43,302 bases of DNA from Actinomycetota bacterium (GTDB taxonomy: Bacteria > Actinomycetota > Thermoleophilia > Gaiellales > Gaiellaceae). Made by a program: the position numbers and the translations under genes. The notes beneath the pieces are model-generated. The model worked only from the letters and a program-made list of their open reading frames with translations. It did no database searches and was not told the DNA's origin. Location of the stretch: NCBI GenBank assembly GCA_004366385.1, contig SIRU01000027.1, forward strand, positions 1-43,302. The letters run 5' to 3'. Every line of letters begins with the position of its first letter. Position 1 is the first letter of the stretch. Positions 16,268-23,814 of the stretch are shown here, in pieces.

Positions 16268-17225
16268 GCCACGCTGCCAGGATCGCCGCCTCCTTGTCGG
16301 GCGCCAGTCCAGCGGCCTCCGTCGGCTCGGCGAGCTCCAGCGTCGCGCGCACGGTGTCCTCGAGCGGCCGGAAGGTCAGGCCCTCGGCGAGCGCACGGGA
16401 CACGTCGGCACGATCGGCCGCCGCTGCCGCCGGGTCGGCGAGCCAGAGCGGGAGCTCCATCCACTCGCCGACCTCGTGCTCGAGCAGGACCTCGTCCGGC
16501 ACCCACGTGATCTCGGCGTCGATCCCGGCCACGGCGCGGCACGTCTCGAGCAGCTCGCTCCACGCGACGCCCTCGTTGGTCGCGTTGAACGTCCCCGAGG
16601 CGCAGCGCTCGCAGAGCGAGACGATCCACTCCCCGAGATCGCGCACGTCGACGAACTGCGTCGGATCCTCGGGAGGGGCGGGCGCGAGCACCTCGCCGCC
16701 GCGCGCGAGCCGGTGCGGCCAGTACGTGAAGCGCCCGGTCGGGTCGTGCGGGCCGACGATGAGCCCGGGCCGGACGACGAGCGCCCGCTCGCCGAAGACC
16801 TCGCGCACGGCGTTCTCGCACAGCGCCTTCAGCGCGCCGTAGTTCGAGAAGTCGGGCGCGAGCGCGTCGACCGGGGCGTCCCCGAGCTCCGCGACCGGAG
16901 ATCGGAAGAGCGTCGTGTAGGAGAAGTCCGCGTACACGGAGATGCTGGAGACGAAGAGGTAGACGCCCGAGCCCGCGAGCGCCTCGGCCGACGCGCGGAC
17001 GACGTGCGGCACGTACCCGCAGGTGTCCACGACCGCGTCCCACTCGCGACCCTCGAGCGCCGACAGGCCCTCGGTGCGGTCGCCGCGCAGCTTCTCCGCC
17101 TCCGGGTACAGCTCAGGGCTCGTCCGCCCGCGGTTGAAGAACGTCAGCTCGTGACCGCGGGCGAGCGCCGCGTCCGCGACCGCGCGGCCGAGGAAGCGCG
17201 GCCCGCCGAGCAACAGGAGCCTCAC
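16254..17225 (-). CDS. NAD-dependent epimerase/dehydratase, contains adapter-derived segment
   Basis: The 323-residue protein is an extended SDR of the epimerase/isoflavone-reductase-like group. It has a Rossmann motif LLLGGPRFLGRAVADAAL at the start, FNRGRTSPELYPEA, VSSISVYADFS, then FSNYGALKALCENAV with the catalytic Tyr/Lys pair, and VRPGLIVGPHDPTGR. The eight residues SYTTLFRS after ADF are the translation of an Illumina adapter (DNA at 16899-16921), so the native sequence of this loop is lost here. The frame happens to stay open. GTG at 17225 overlaps the aminotransferase stop (GTGA). The substrate is unknown. Confidence 0.88.
   Translation of the reverse strand: MRLLLLGGPRFLGRAVADAALARGHELTFFNRGRTSPELYPEAEKLRGDRTEGLSALEGREWDAVVDTCGYVPHVVRASAEALAGSGVYLFVSSISVYADFSYTTLFRSPVAELGDAPVDALAPDFSNYGALKALCENAVREVFGERALVVRPGLIVGPHDPTGRFTYWPHRLARGGEVLAPAPPEDPTQFVDVRDLGEWIVSLCERCASGTFNATNEGVAWSELLETCRAVAGIDAEITWVPDEVLLEHEVGEWMELPLWLADPAAAAADRADVSRALAEGLTFRPLEDTVRATLELAEPTEAAGLAPDKEAAILAAWHGRG
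16899..16921 (+). other. Illumina TruSeq adapter sequence embedded in the assembly
   Basis: The 23 bases from 16899 (AGATCGGAAGAGCGTCGTGT then AGG) match the start of the TruSeq read-2-side/universal adapter. The match ends at 16921, after which sequence is genomic. In the encoded epimerase this yields SYTTLFRS, a peptide well known from contaminated assemblies. It is an artefact, not biology, and marks a possibly wrong join or a locally unsupported consensus. Confidence 0.93.
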
Positions 17226-18385
17226 GCGAGCTCGTGAAGCGCGGCGAGGAGGCGGTCGATCTCCTCCTCCGTGTTGTAGTGGACGATCCCCGCGCGCACG
17301 GCGCCGTCCGTGAGCCCGAGGTGCCGCATCGTCTCGAGCGCGTAGTAGTTCCCGTGCCAGACCGCGAGATCGCGCCCGGCGAGCCGCGTGGCCGCCTCCT
17401 CCGGCGTGAGGCCGGGAACGTTGAAGCAGAACGTCGGCACGCGGCCGGCCATCGTCGGCAGCCCGTAGAGCTCGACGCGCGCCGGCAGGCCCGCGAGGAA
17501 GCGCTCCCCGAGCGCGTGCTCGTGCGCGCGGATGGCGTCCCAGCCGAGCGAGTCGACGTACTCCACGGCCGTGACGAAGCCGGCGAGGAGCTCGTGCGGG
17601 AGCGTGCCGAGCTCGAAACGGTGGCCGACCGGCTCGTCGGCGGCCGGACGCACCTTGTACGGGCGCCACGAGCGGAGCAGCTCCTCCTTCCCGAACGCGA
17701 GGCCGAGGTGCGGCCCGAAGAACTTGTACGGCGAGCAGATGAGCACGTCGACGTCCCAGGCGGCGACGTCGATCGGCCCGTGCGGCGCCCAGTGCACGGC
17801 GTCGGCCCAGGCGAGTGCGCCCGCCTCGTGCGCCAGGGCCACCACGCGGGGCACGTCCGGGGCCGTCCCCACCGAGTTCGCGGCCACCGGGAACGCGACC
17901 ACGCGCGTGCGCTCGGTCAGCTTCGACGCGAGGTCGTCGTAGTCGAGCGCGAGCTCGTCCGTGACGCCGGCGGTTCGCACGACGATCCCGAGGTCGTGCG
18001 CGAGCTCGAGCCACGGCGAGACGTTCGCGTCGTGGTCGAGCACGGTGACCACGACCTCGTCGCCCTCGCGCAGCGTTCGTGCGAACGCGCGCGTGAGCAG
18101 GAAGTTGAGCGCGGTCATGCTCGGGCCGAAAGCGACCTCCGCCGGCGAGCAGCCGAGGAAGTGCCCGGCCCGCTCGCGCGAGCGCTCCACGAGCGCGTCC
18201 GTCCGCTGCGACGTCTCGTACGGCGCGCCGACGTTCGCGTTCGACTCGCGCAGGTAACCGGAGATCGCGTCGATGACCTCGTCCGGGCACTGCGTCCCTC
18301 CGGGGCCGTCGAAGAACGCGAGCCGCCGGCCGAGGGCGGAGAAGCGCGCGCGCACCGCCGCGACGTCGAGGGCCGTCGTGCTCAT
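17222..18385 (-). CDS. Class V aminotransferase, VC1184-type cysteine-desulfurase-like
   Basis: The 387-residue PLP enzyme has the fold-type-I core: Asp195 in ALAWADAVHWAPH and the Schiff-base Lys221 in ICSPYKFFGPHLG. The loop where true cysteine desulfurases carry the catalytic Cys (GHHCAQP) reads VWHGNYYALE here, with no Cys. This is the pattern of the VC1184-like subfamily, often annotated as cysteine-desulfurase-like. Sulfur transfer is therefore doubtful; an aminotransferase, lyase or decarboxylase activity is possible. It is coupled on both sides: ATGA with the OsmC gene and GTGA with the epimerase gene. Confidence 0.9.
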   Translation of the reverse strand: MSTTALDVAAVRARFSALGRRLAFFDGPGGTQCPDEVIDAISGYLRESNANVGAPYETSQRTDALVERSRERAGHFLGCSPAEVAFGPSMTALNFLLTRAFARTLREGDEVVVTVLDHDANVSPWLELAHDLGIVVRTAGVTDELALDYDDLASKLTERTRVVAFPVAANSVGTAPDVPRVVALAHEAGALAWADAVHWAPHGPIDVAAWDVDVLICSPYKFFGPHLGLAFGKEELLRSWRPYKVRPAADEPVGHRFELGTLPHELLAGFVTAVEYVDSLGWDAIRAHEHALGERFLAGLPARVELYGLPTMAGRVPTFCFNVPGLTPEEAATRLAGRDLAVWHGNYYALETMRHLGLTDGAVRAGIVHYNTEEEIDRLLAALHELA

Positions 18386-18795
18386 GCGATCTCCTTCCCG
18401 TCGACCGACCAGCGGTAACGCGGCCTCGGCTGGAGCGAGTTCGCGACGAAGCACCCGCGCTCGGCCTTCTCGATCAGCTCGCGCGCCGCGTCGGCGCCGG
18501 GCGGCGGCTCGAGCTGCACCGCGAACGCGGCGTCGATCTCGACGAAGCCCCACACGCCGTCCTCCCGCTGCGTCACGACTCCGTGTGCGTTGCCGGAGCT
18601 CGTCACGCTCAGCCCAGCGCGGCGGACGTGGTACCCGAGGCTCGCGAGCGTGCAGCGCACGAGCCCGGCGAGCACGAGGTGCTCCGCCTTCCACTCCTCC
18701 GCGACCGGGATCGGCGGGCCTCCGAGGCCGCTCCGCGCGCTGCCGTCCTCGGCCACCGCCACCTCGAACTCCAGCCTCTTCGCCCTCGCCGGCAC
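18382..18795 (-). CDS. OsmC/Ohr-family peroxidase-like protein
   Basis: The 137-residue protein shows the two redox cysteines of the OsmC fold: Cys48 in LVRCTLASLGYH and Cys115 in AERGCFVANS. OsmC/Ohr proteins reduce organic hydroperoxides using these thiols. GTG at 18795 was chosen for its TAGATT -10 at 7 nt and because it gives the usual family length. It is the first gene of the four-gene run ending in DUF3052. The subgroup (OsmC, Ohr or YhfA-like) is not certain. Confidence 0.9.
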   Translation of the reverse strand: MPARAKRLEFEVAVAEDGSARSGLGGPPIPVAEEWKAEHLVLAGLVRCTLASLGYHVRRAGLSVTSSGNAHGVVTQREDGVWGFVEIDAAFAVQLEPPPGADAARELIEKAERGCFVANSLQPRPRYRWSVDGKEIA

Positions 18796-18802
18796 GGGCT
18801 GG

Positions 18803-18837
18803 AATCTACCGCCGCCGTCCGGACCGTGACCTACGGT
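18803..18837. promoter_or_regulatory. Divergent -10 boxes for OsmC operon and small gene
   Basis: Bottom strand: TAGATT (18808-18803), 7 nt before the GTG at 18795. Top strand: TACGGT (18832-18837), 9 nt before the ATG at 18847. Both fit the leaderless pattern; the second is weaker. Confidence 0.42.
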
Positions 18838-18846
18838 GGGCCGCGG

Positions 18847-19035
18847 ATGGACGACCGCATGCGGACGCTCAGCGAGGCTGAGTGCTACGAGCGCTGCTAC
18901 GGCTGGCGGTGGACGGACGACTCCGTGAAGGTGCTCCGCGACGAGCCCGACCCGCGCGAGGACCCGTCCGAGGTCGGCGAGCGGCTGCGCAGCCTGCTCG
19001 AGCTGCGTCTCGACGCGCGCGAGCCCGCCGCCTGA
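18847..19035 (+). CDS. Small acidic protein of unknown function (62 aa)
   Basis: The 62-residue protein reads MDDRMRTLSEAECYERCYGW, then RWTDDSVKVLRDEPDPREDP and a helical, Leu/Arg-rich end. Two Cys (in ECYERCYGW) and clustered aromatic residues give it a defined look, unlike the Arg/Pro-rich noise of overlapping frames. It is not recognised. A second ATG four codons in is an alternative start. It sits between the divergent OsmC gene and the HAD gene (33-bp gap) and may be co-transcribed with HAD, Mug and NUDIX. Confidence 0.6.
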   Translation: MDDRMRTLSEAECYERCYGWRWTDDSVKVLRDEPDPREDPSEVGERLRSLLELRLDAREPAA

Positions 19036-19068
19036 GCCGCCGCACGGCGCACCGCTTCCGGCAGGATC

Positions 19069-19740
19069 GTGCTCGTGCCCGTGCGCGCCGTCGTCTTCGA
19101 CCTCTGGGACACGATCGTCGACTTCGATCTCGCCTGGAGCGAGACGCTCAACGCAGGCATCGCCGAGCGGCTCGACGTCCCGTACGAGCGGTTCGTGGAG
19201 GTCTGGTACTCGGACGAGCTGACCGCGAGCAGGAACGTCGGGCCGATCGCGCCCTGCGTGACCGCAGCCTGTGCGACGCTCGGCGTCGTCGCGGACGAGG
19301 ACGACGTCCTGGCGTGGCGGCGCGAGCTCGTGCGCCGCGCGCTCGTTCCCCGCGAGGGGCTGCACGAGACCCTGGCCGAGCTGCGCGAGCGCGATCTGCG
19401 CGTCGGGCTCGTGTCGAACTGCACCGAGGAGGTCGCGCTCGTCTGGGACGAGACGTCCTTCGGGCACCTGTTCGACCACGCGGTCTTCTCCGCGACCGCC
19501 GGGCTCGCGAAGCCGGATCCTGCGATCTTCCGGCTCGCGGCCGGGGGGCTTGGCGTCGAACCGGGCGAGTGCATGTTCGTCGGGGACGGGGCGAACGACG
19601 AGCTGCGCGGCGCGCGCGACGTCGGCATGACGCCTGTGCTCATCCATCCGTGCGGGCGCGACCCGTACTGGGACGAGGTGCGCGGGTGGGACGGGCTGCG
19701 GATCCACGCGGTCACCGAGGTGCTCGAGCTCGTCCCGTGA
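19069..19740 (+). CDS. HAD-superfamily hydrolase
   Basis: The 223-residue protein has HAD motif I at VVFDLWDTI with nucleophile Asp11, motif II LVSNCT, motif III Lys in GLAKPDPAIF and motif IV FVGDGANDELRGA. The usual second Asp of DxD is Trp13 here, similar to haloacid-dehalogenase-type members where this position is aromatic. It may therefore not be a standard phosphatase. The cap lies between motifs I and II (C1 type). GTG at 19069 gives the longest form; GTG at 19075, 7 nt behind a CAGGAT hexamer, is equally plausible. Its stop overlaps the Mug start (GTGA). Confidence 0.9.
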   Translation: MLVPVRAVVFDLWDTIVDFDLAWSETLNAGIAERLDVPYERFVEVWYSDELTASRNVGPIAPCVTAACATLGVVADEDDVLAWRRELVRRALVPREGLHETLAELRERDLRVGLVSNCTEEVALVWDETSFGHLFDHAVFSATAGLAKPDPAIFRLAAGGLGVEPGECMFVGDGANDELRGARDVGMTPVLIHPCGRDPYWDEVRGWDGLRIHAVTEVLELVP

Positions 19741-20255
19741 GCGACCCGGTCGTCGAGAGCGCGGTCCCGGATGTCCTCGAGCCGGGTGCGCGTGTCGTCT
19801 TCTGCGGGATCAACCCCGGGGAGTGGAGCGCCCGCGCCCGTGTGCCGTTCGCGAACCCGCGCAACGACTTCTGGCGGCTGCTGCACGCGGCCGGCTTCAC
19901 GCCCCGGCTGCTCGAGCCGCAGGAGGCGGCTGAGCTCGTGCCGCTCGGCATCGGGCTGACGAACGCGGCGAGGAGGACGACGCGCGGTTCGGGCGACCTG
20001 CGCCGCACCGATTTCGCGGGGGCGGCCGAGCGGCTCGAGGGGATCGCGCGCACGCTGGGGCCCGAGGTGATCGCGTTCGTCGGCAAGGCCGCGTTCGCGG
20101 GAGCGTTCGGCGGGCGCTGCGAGCTCGGGCTGCACGAGCGGCGACTCGCCGGCACGGCGCTCTTCGTGCTGCCGTCGACCTCGCCGGCGAACGCCGTAGT
20201 GGGGTGGGACGAGCGGCTGCGCTGGTTCCGGGAGCTACGCGAGCTCGTCTCGTGA
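19737..20255 (+). CDS. mug: G/U mismatch-specific uracil-DNA glycosylase
   Basis: The 172-residue protein matches Mug. It has VFCGINPGEWSARARV with the GINPG active-site loop, FANPRNDFWRLLHAAGFTPR, and the C-terminal LPSTSPANAVVGW in the position of the Mug intercalation loop. It excises uracil or ethenocytosine opposite guanine. The GTG at 19737 overlaps the HAD stop, and its own stop overlaps the NUDIX start (GTGA), so the three are coupled. Pairing a mismatch glycosylase with a NUDIX enzyme suggests nucleotide-damage control, an inference from context. Confidence 0.92.
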   Translation: MSDPVVESAVPDVLEPGARVVFCGINPGEWSARARVPFANPRNDFWRLLHAAGFTPRLLEPQEAAELVPLGIGLTNAARRTTRGSGDLRRTDFAGAAERLEGIARTLGPEVIAFVGKAAFAGAFGGRCELGLHERRLAGTALFVLPSTSPANAVVGWDERLRWFRELRELVS

Positions 20256-20734
20256 GCGAGCGGCCCCGGCTGCGCGAGGCCGCGCGCGTGATCGTCGTGG
20301 ACGAGGGCGACCGCGTGCTCCTCGTCCGCTTCGACCTCCCCGGCGAGCCGCCGGTCTGGGCGACCGTCGGCGGCGGGCTCGAGTCGGGGGAGTCGCCCGA
20401 GCAGGCGGCGCGGCGAGAGCTGCGCGAGGAGGCCGGACTGGACGGTGTCGAGCTCGGCCGGCCGGTCTGGGTGCGGCGGCACCTCTTCGAGCGTCCCGCG
20501 CGCTGGGACGGCCAGTCGGAGGTCTACTTCCTCGTCAGGACGCCGTCGTTCGAGCCCCGGCCCGGACATACGTGGCAGCAGCTGAACGCCGAGGGCGTGA
20601 CGGCCATCAGGTGGTGGGCGCTCGACGAGCTCGAGGCCGCGGACGTCCTCTTCGCGCCGCGCCGCCTGCCGAAGCTCGTGCGGGCGCTGCTCCGGGATGG
20701 CCCGCCGGTAGCGCCGCTCGAGATCGGCTCCTGA
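20252..20734 (+). CDS. NUDIX hydrolase
   Basis: The 160-residue protein contains a complete NUDIX box from GGGLESGESPEQAARRELRE into EEAGLDG, fitting Gx5Ex7REUxEExGU. It hydrolyses a nucleoside diphosphate linked to another moiety, such as oxidised dNTPs or NDP-sugars; the sequence does not say which. GTG at 20252 overlaps the Mug stop. It converges on nadE with a 14-bp gap occupied by a hairpin. Confidence 0.92.
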   Translation: MSERPRLREAARVIVVDEGDRVLLVRFDLPGEPPVWATVGGGLESGESPEQAARRELREEAGLDGVELGRPVWVRRHLFERPARWDGQSEVYFLVRTPSFEPRPGHTWQQLNAEGVTAIRWWALDELEAADVLFAPRRLPKLVRALLRDGPPVAPLEIGS

Positions 20735-20751
20735 GCGCGGGCGCGCTCTCA
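20732..20751. terminator. Palindrome between convergent NUDIX and nadE genes
   Basis: GAGCGCG-GG-CGCGCTC at 20733-20748 is a perfect 7-bp hairpin. With one more base pair on each side it takes in both stop codons (TGA at 20732 and, on the other strand, at 20751). There is no T-tract. It is probably a bidirectional transcription barrier. Confidence 0.45.
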
Positions 20752-22461
20752 GCCTCGGAAGCGGTTGGTGATCGGCGTGCGGCGGTCGCGCCCGAACGCC
20801 TTCGGCCGCAGCTTCACGCCGGGCGGCGCCTGCCGGCGCTTGTACTCCGCGCGATCCACCAGCTCGAGCACCCGTTCCACGACAGCCGCGTCGAACTCCT
20901 CGAGCAGCTCCTCGCGCGAGCGGTCGAGCTCGACGTACGCCTCCAGCACCGGATCGAGCAGGTCGTACGGCGGCAACGAGTCCTCGTCGAGCTGATCCGG
21001 GCGGAGCTCGGCGCTCGGCGGCCGCTCGATCGTCGTCGCCGGGATCACCTCCCGGCCCGCGCGCTCGTTCAGATACCGGGCGAGCCGGAGCACGTCCGTC
21101 TTGAACACGTCCTTGAGGAGCGCGAACCCGCCGACCATGTCGCCGTAGAGCGTCGCGTACCCGACTGCGAGCTCGGACTTGTTCCCGGTCGAGACCACGA
21201 GCCAGCCGTCCGTGTTGGACAAGGCCATGAGCAGCACTCCGCGCACGCGGGCCTGGAGATTCTCGGCCGTGAGCCCCTCGGGCCCGCCGCCCGTCGGCTC
21301 GCGCAGCGCCTCGTGGAACGCCGCGACGACGCTCTCGATCGGGATCTCCCGGACGTGCGCGCCGAGGTTCTCGGCGACGCGCGCGGCGTCGGCCCTCGTT
21401 CCCTCCGACGAGAACCGCGACGGCATCGAGACGCAGTGCACGCGCTCGGCTCCGAGCGCATCCGCGCACAGCGCTGCGGTCACGGCCGAGTCGATCCCGC
21501 CGGAGACGGCCACGACGACCTCGGAGAAGCCGTTCTTGTCGACGTAGTCGCGGAGGCCGAGCGTGAGTGCGCGGCGCATCTGCTCGAGCTCGGGCTCGAA
21601 GGGCGCGGCGCCCGGGCGCAGCACGCTCTCCCGCTGGGGCGGCTCGCCGAGGTCCACGACCTCGACCGACGGCATGGTCTCGCGCGAGCGCTCGAGCTCG
21701 CGCCGCCTGACGTCTCGCAGCCGCCGCCCGATCGCGAGCTCGGGCTCGACGTCCACGACGAGCAGGTGCTCCTCGAACCCGGGCGCCCGCGCGACGACCT
21801 CGCCCGCGTCGTCGAGCACGACCGAGTGCCCGTCGAAGACGAGCTCGTCCTGGCCGCCGACGAGGTTGCAGAACGCGAGGTACGCGCTCGAGTCGCGTGC
21901 GCGCGTGACGAGCATCTCCTCGCGCTCCTCGGCCTTCCCCACGTGGAACGGCGACGCGGACAGGTTCAGGAGCAGCTGCGCCCCCGCGAGCGCGAGGTCG
22001 GACGCCGGCGGCCCCGGCTGCCAGAGGTCCTCGCAGATCGTCGGCCCGGCATGGACGTCACCGAGCCGGAGGAGCAGTAGGTCGCGCCCCTCCGCGAAGT
22101 AGCGGTGCTCGTCGAACACGCCGTAGTTCGGCAGGAAGTGCTTCCGGTACACGGCGGCGACGCGCCCGTCGGCGCACACCGCGCACGCGTTCGCCAGGTC
22201 GCGGTCGAACCACGGCGTCCCCACGAGTGCGACGATGCCGTCGGTGGCGCGCGCGATCTCCTCGACCGCCTCGCGGGCACCCTTCACGAACCCGGGCCGG
22301 AGGAGGAGGTCCTCGGGCGGGTAGCCGGTCACTGCGAGCTCCGGGAGGACGACGAGGTCGGCGCCGGCCGAGCGCGCCTCGTCGAGCGCGGACACGATCC
22401 GCTCCCGGTTCCCCTCGAGGTCGCCGACGACCGCGTTCAGCTGCGCGAGCGCGAGCCTCAA
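20749..22461 (-). CDS. nadE: Glutamine-dependent NAD+ synthetase
   Basis: The 570-residue protein is a full two-domain NadE. Residues 1-265 form a nitrilase-fold glutaminase with the Glu41 (LPELAVTGYPP), Lys107 (YRKHFLPNYG) and Cys143 (TICEDLW) triad. The C-terminal synthetase domain has the PP-loop SGGIDS at 320-325. It converts nicotinate adenine dinucleotide to NAD+ using ammonia from glutamine and ATP. The start is a TTG at 22461 that yields MRLALAQLNAVVGD, the expected beginning. TAGACT about 28 nt upstream and a GAGG give it a short leader. It is divergent from the hotdog gene. Confidence 0.96.
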   Translation of the reverse strand: MRLALAQLNAVVGDLEGNRERIVSALDEARSAGADLVVLPELAVTGYPPEDLLLRPGFVKGAREAVEEIARATDGIVALVGTPWFDRDLANACAVCADGRVAAVYRKHFLPNYGVFDEHRYFAEGRDLLLLRLGDVHAGPTICEDLWQPGPPASDLALAGAQLLLNLSASPFHVGKAEEREEMLVTRARDSSAYLAFCNLVGGQDELVFDGHSVVLDDAGEVVARAPGFEEHLLVVDVEPELAIGRRLRDVRRRELERSRETMPSVEVVDLGEPPQRESVLRPGAAPFEPELEQMRRALTLGLRDYVDKNGFSEVVVAVSGGIDSAVTAALCADALGAERVHCVSMPSRFSSEGTRADAARVAENLGAHVREIPIESVVAAFHEALREPTGGGPEGLTAENLQARVRGVLLMALSNTDGWLVVSTGNKSELAVGYATLYGDMVGGFALLKDVFKTDVLRLARYLNERAGREVIPATTIERPPSAELRPDQLDEDSLPPYDLLDPVLEAYVELDRSREELLEEFDAAVVERVLELVDRAEYKRRQAPPGVKLRPKAFGRDRRTPITNRFRG

Positions 22462-22488
22462 GGTTTTCGCCTCGCAGTCACAAACCGA

Positions 22489-22501
22489 GTCTAACTAGAG
22501 T
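22489..22501. promoter_or_regulatory. Divergent promoter elements, nadE and hotdog gene
   Basis: Top strand: TAGAGT at 22496-22501, 7 nt before the GTG at 22509. Bottom strand: TAGACT at 22494-22489, about 28 nt before the nadE TTG. The top-strand element fits a leaderless start. Confidence 0.45.
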
Positions 22502-22508
22502 CCCGGGC

Positions 22509-23189
22509 GTGGAGATCGTCTTCGAGCGACGCCACCGGGGTCCGCTGACGTCGGCCAACGGGGGCTACGCGTCCGGCCGTCTCGCTGCGTACGTGGACGC
22601 GCCCGAGGTCGAGGTGACGCTCCGCCTCCCGCCGCCGCTCGGGCGTGCGCTCGAGGTGCGTGAGGCCGGCCGAGGGGCGGTCGCCCTGCTCGACGGCGAG
22701 GCTCTCGTCGCGGAGGCTCGCCCGTCCGAGGTCGCGCTCCACCGGCCGCCCTCCGTGACCGTCGCCGAGGCGGTCGACGCCGCGACGCGCCACGTCCGCG
22801 TCGGCAGCGAAGTCTTTCGCGAGTGCTTCACGTGCGGGATCCGGGAGGAGCGGGACGGGCTCGAGATCTACGCAGGCCCGGTGCCGGGCCGCGAGCCGCT
22901 CCACGCCGCCCCTTGGACCGCGCACGACGCGACTCCCGAGGTCGTGTGGGCGGCGGTCGACTGCCCCGGCGCGTACGCGGTCGGGGTCGAGGGCCGGGGC
23001 GAGATCGTCCTCGGCCGCATGACCGCCCGGGTCGACCGCGTGCCCGAGGAGGGGGAGGAGTGCGTCGTGGTCTCCTGGCCGCTCGGCGAGGACGGCCGCA
23101 AGCTGTACGCGGGCACGGCGCTCGTGACTGCGGACGGCGAGCTCCTCGCGCTCGCCCGCCAGACCTGGATCGAGCCGCGCGCGGCCTGA
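22509..23189 (+). CDS. Hypothetical protein, probable hotdog-fold (thioesterase-like)
   Basis: The 226-residue soluble protein begins VEIVFERRHRGPLTSANGGY and contains ECFTCGIRE (Cys106, Cys109) midway. A segment APWTAHDATPEVVWAAVDCP follows, and the end is LYAGTALVTADGELLALARQTWI. The strand pattern and the closing 'ALVTADGELLALARQTWI' resemble double-hotdog acyl-CoA thioesterase-like proteins, but no catalytic residue is certain. The CxxC could bind metal. GTG at 22509 has TAGAGT 7 nt upstream. Function is not assigned. Confidence 0.78.
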   Translation: MEIVFERRHRGPLTSANGGYASGRLAAYVDAPEVEVTLRLPPPLGRALEVREAGRGAVALLDGEALVAEARPSEVALHRPPSVTVAEAVDAATRHVRVGSEVFRECFTCGIREERDGLEIYAGPVPGREPLHAAPWTAHDATPEVVWAAVDCPGAYAVGVEGRGEIVLGRMTARVDRVPEEGEECVVVSWPLGEDGRKLYAGTALVTADGELLALARQTWIEPRAA

Positions 23190-23307
23190 TCGGCCGCCGG
23201 CGAACGCCCGCGGCGTCTCGCGCGCCCGGCGCTCCGGCACTCCGCGGCCGCCGCGTCCACCGGCTGGCAGGCGCCTCGAAGGCGACGATCCTCCAGGAGT
23301 CGAGCGG

Positions 23308-23742
23308 TTAGCGCGGCGTGATGGCGAGCATGACCCCGCCGTCGTCGTCGTAGGCGGGGAAGAAGTCGACCGTGACGAGCCGGTCGGCGCCGGAGCGGGT
23401 CCGGATCGCGAGTTGCTGGTTCAGCTTCCGCACGCCCCACTCCTGCACGACGTCCATCGGGGACGTGTCCGAGAGCGAGAGCGCCTCTGCGACCCGGCGG
23501 CCGATGAGGTCGCTGTCGCGGTAGCCGGTGAGCTCGAAGACGCCGCGCCCCGTTGCGAGCACACGCGCGTCGCGGTCGCAGACGACGAAGCCCGTCTCGG
23601 GCGCGGGGTAGTAGTCCTCGAGCAGCTCGAACAGGAACCCGAAGCCGCACTCGCGGCACTGCACGGCCTGGGTCGAGAAGCCCTCGTACCCGTCGAGATC
23701 GACCGAGCGGCGCTTGCAGTTGGGACAGATGAAGTACGGCAC
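23308..23742 (-). CDS. Zinc-ribbon plus PAS-domain protein
   Basis: The 144-residue protein starts with a four-Cys ribbon: Cys6 and Cys9 (FICPNCKRRS), Cys29 and Cys32 (QCRECGFGF). A PAS domain follows from about residue 40 to the end (GFVVCDRDARVLATGRGVFE, LTGYRDSDLIGRRV, MLAITPR). There is no kinase, cyclase or DNA-binding output domain, so it is a stand-alone sensor or an adaptor to another protein. GTG at 23742 is supported by TACCCT 8 nt upstream and by the first Cys pair. The 268 bp upstream hold an unusual set of palindromes. Confidence 0.85.
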   Translation of the reverse strand: MPYFICPNCKRRSVDLDGYEGFSTQAVQCRECGFGFLFELLEDYYPAPETGFVVCDRDARVLATGRGVFELTGYRDSDLIGRRVAEALSLSDTSPMDVVQEWGVRKLNQQLAIRTRSGADRLVTVDFFPAYDDDGGVMLAITPR

Positions 23743-23750
23743 CGGCGGCC

Positions 23751-23756
23751 AGGGTA
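23751..23756 (-). promoter_or_regulatory. -10 element of the zinc-ribbon PAS gene
   Basis: On the reverse strand TACCCT lies 8 nt before the GTG at 23742, matching the leaderless layout. Confidence 0.4.
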
Positions 23757-23814
23757 GGGGCCGCGCGGTTCGCCTCGCGTTAAGGCGCGGGCTCGCGCAC
23801 GCACGTAGCGCACT

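Noticed and set aside
16254-17225. Reading the SYTTLFRS loop as a real insertion in the epimerase
   Set aside because: The DNA is a 23-bp exact adapter match, and the peptide is a known contamination signature.
17222-18385. Cysteine desulfurase (SufS/NifS)
   Set aside because: The catalytic Cys loop is replaced by HGNYYA; PLP-lysine and fold are present, so it is kept as a class V aminotransferase family member only.
23190-23307. Possible small gene in the 118-bp gap between the hotdog and PAS genes
   Set aside because: Only an Arg/Pro-rich continuation of an overlapping frame is open; no start with a promoter or ribosome site was found.
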